Assembly (NCBI GenBank): GCA_012735455.1
Contig: JAAYHG010000074.1
Coordinates: 1-5,846 of the forward strand
Length of the DNA: 5,846 bases
Direction of reading: 5' to 3'
From: Bacillota bacterium
GTDB lineage: Bacteria; Bacillota; DTU030; DUMP01
Position 1 is the first letter of the stretch; the number at the start of each line of letters is the position of its first letter. A model generated the notes under the pieces. That model saw only the letters and a program-made list of their open reading frames with translations, made no database searches and was not told where the DNA came from. Positions 5,621 to 5,846 of the stretch are shown piece after piece. A program made the position numbers and the translations under genes.

Positions 5621-5846
5621 CTAACTATAGCTACTCTTCTCTAGGGCAGCTCGTATAGAGTCTGTATATGGAGGCCTTAGCACCCCCACCTCAGTGATGA
5701 TACCACTTAAATAGCATGCTGGGGTCACGTCAAAGGCAGGATTCCAAACCTTGACGCCTTTCGGCGCCATTCGTTTACCCGCCAGTTGGGTGATTTCTTC
5801 CGGTCTTCTCTCTTCAATGGGAATACTCGCTCCACACGCAATCTTA
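5621..5846 (-). CDS. mtnA: Methylthioribose-1-phosphate isomerase (MtnA/eIF2B family), C-terminal fragment
   Basis: The last 74 codons of a leftward gene enter from the right edge and stop at TAG (5623-5621). The reading frame contains [12 protein letters not shown], then [17 protein letters not shown], then [12 protein letters not shown], the characteristic C-terminal motifs of MtnA. That enzyme isomerises 5-methylthioribose-1-phosphate to 5-methylthioribulose-1-phosphate in methionine salvage; related enzymes act on 5-deoxyribose-1-phosphate or, in archaea, ribose-1,5-bisphosphate. The NPAFDVTP block argues for MtnA and not for an eIF2B subunit. The catalytic Cys and Asp lie outside the window, so substrate choice cannot be checked. 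The pdp gene begins 33 bases downstream with no terminator between, so the pair is probably cotranscribed. I see no frame problem in the visible part. Confidence 0.88.
   Translation of the reverse strand, partial: KIACGASIPIEERRPEEITQLAGKRMAPKGVKVWNPAFDVTPACYLSGIITEVGVLRPPYTDSIRAALEKSSYS

Overview
The window looks like chromosomal DNA from a Gram-positive anaerobe of the Clostridia/Peptococcaceae kind. This is inferred from strong AGGAGG-type ribosome binding sites in front of every complete gene, base composition near or slightly above 50% GC, tightly packed operons, a Bacillus/Clostridium-type pyrimidine-nucleoside phosphorylase beside mtnA, and an amidohydrolase paired with DUF3100-like membrane proteins. 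No mobile element, CRISPR array, tRNA or rRNA is visible.

Layout. Positions 1-1301 hold a leftward operon. A HisC-fold class I/II aminotransferase (189-1301, GTG start) is followed after about 30 bases by the first 52 codons of a second gene (1-158). Its first 40 residues resemble the N-terminus of kynureninase, but the expected next motif is absent. A 292-base divergent intergenic region (1302-1593) carries a good sigma-A-type promoter reading right. Positions 1594-4215 hold a rightward three-gene operon: an M20D metallo-amidohydrolase (441 aa), a DUF3100-like polytopic membrane protein (272 aa), and a small polytopic membrane protein (148 aa) whose ATG directly abuts the previous stop codon. 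The operon ends at a strong intrinsic terminator (4216-4243). Positions 4283-5846 hold another leftward operon: the 3' end of mtnA (methylthioribose-1-phosphate isomerase family) and then a complete pyrimidine-nucleoside phosphorylase, converging on the membrane operon.

How the genes may work together. The rightward operon has the logic of an uptake-and-cleave module comparable to AbgT plus AbgA/AbgB: a two-gene membrane carrier would move an N-acyl or amide-linked compound and the cytoplasmic M20D enzyme would hydrolyse it. The substrate cannot be read from the sequence. The leftward mtnA-pdp pair fits salvage of nucleosides and sugar phosphates. The aminotransferase/kynureninase-like pair suggests PLP-dependent amino acid catabolism, possibly of aromatic amino acids. 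The least described part is the split membrane carrier: the two proteins look like repeats of each other carried on separate translationally coupled genes.
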